Shown in pieces: positions 63,755 through 64,000 of a DNA stretch of 64,000 nucleotides. The position numbers and the translations under genes are program-made. The notes under the pieces were generated by a model. The model had not been told where the DNA came from, did not search any database, and worked only from the letters and a program-made list of their open reading frames with translations. How positions within the stretch are numbered: position 1 is the first letter of the stretch; each line of letters opens with the position of its first letter. The stretch covers positions 24,820,685-24,884,684 of the forward strand of contig CP141140.1 of assembly GCA_035235625.1 (NCBI GenBank), read 5' to 3'. Origin of the DNA: Saururus chinensis. Lineage: Eukaryota > Streptophyta > Magnoliopsida > Piperales > Saururaceae.

Positions 63755-64000
63755 GGTAGGGAGAGAGTGAAGAGAGAGAGAGTAGAGAGGACAATAAAGA
63801 GAGGAGAGATAGAGGGTAGATACAAAGGAAGAAGAGAAAGGAGAGAGAGGGTAGAGAGAGAGCGAGTGAGAGAGAGAGAGGAAGAAAGGAGATAGAGGGT
63901 AGAGAGAGTGTGAAAATAGAGAGAGGAAAGAGAGAGAAGAGAGAGGGTAGAGATAGAAAGTGTGGGGAGGGTGAGTTTGAGAGGAGAGAGGGTAGAGAGG
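63755..64000 (-). mobile_element. Inverted CACTA interior fragment, part 2 (runs off window)
   Basis: GA-rich continuation of the inverted fragment, matching the reverse complement of about 55065-55345. It continues past the window end. Confidence 0.7.

Overview
This is nuclear DNA of a flowering plant; the species cannot be fixed from the sequence alone. The evidence is a CYP71-type (A-type) cytochrome P450 with the usual single phase-0 intron just before the I-helix, plus plant-style CACTA (En/Spm) transposon termini, Ty3/Gypsy-like solo LTRs and a LINE remnant. No bacterial, viral, CRISPR, tRNA or rRNA feature was recognised.

The window is a tandem array of about 19 kb units. Each unit reads, left to right: right arm of a CACTA-like element; half of a host repeat here called X2; a second CACTA-derived block without termini ('block 2'); a decayed DUF674-like gene; an intact P450 gene; a paralogous host repeat X1; a long non-coding spacer; a decayed LINE on the minus strand; and the other half of X2, where the next CACTA element is inserted. 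P450 genes start at 8516 (A), 27237 (B) and 46950 (C), spacings of 18.7 and 19.7 kb. They encode 510-residue proteins with about 8 to 11 pairwise differences. A fourth unit (D) keeps only a diverged promoter and the first ~35 codons of the P450 (61967-62072), where it is cut off by an inverted CACTA fragment that itself holds a solo LTR.

The units carry private changes that help order events. Unit A has a 3.2 kb solo LTR with a perfect 5-bp target duplication, a local ~1 kb duplication in block 2, and an Arg-to-Lys change in the P450 PERF motif. At the A/B boundary the left arm of the CACTA element has been deleted. Unit B has a 1.0 kb insertion in X1 and a frameshifted DUF674 remnant. Unit C has a ~1.3 kb deletion after the P450 and a (TA)~53 expansion. 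The CACTA insertion in X2 has a GGA target duplication, and matching empty sites survive in X1 at 10950 and 29675.

Only the three P450 genes look functional. Their products should be ER-anchored haem monooxygenases of unknown substrate, probably in specialised metabolism. Most other long open frames are low-complexity Ser/Leu or Arg/Glu frames from polypyrimidine/polypurine tracts, not genes.
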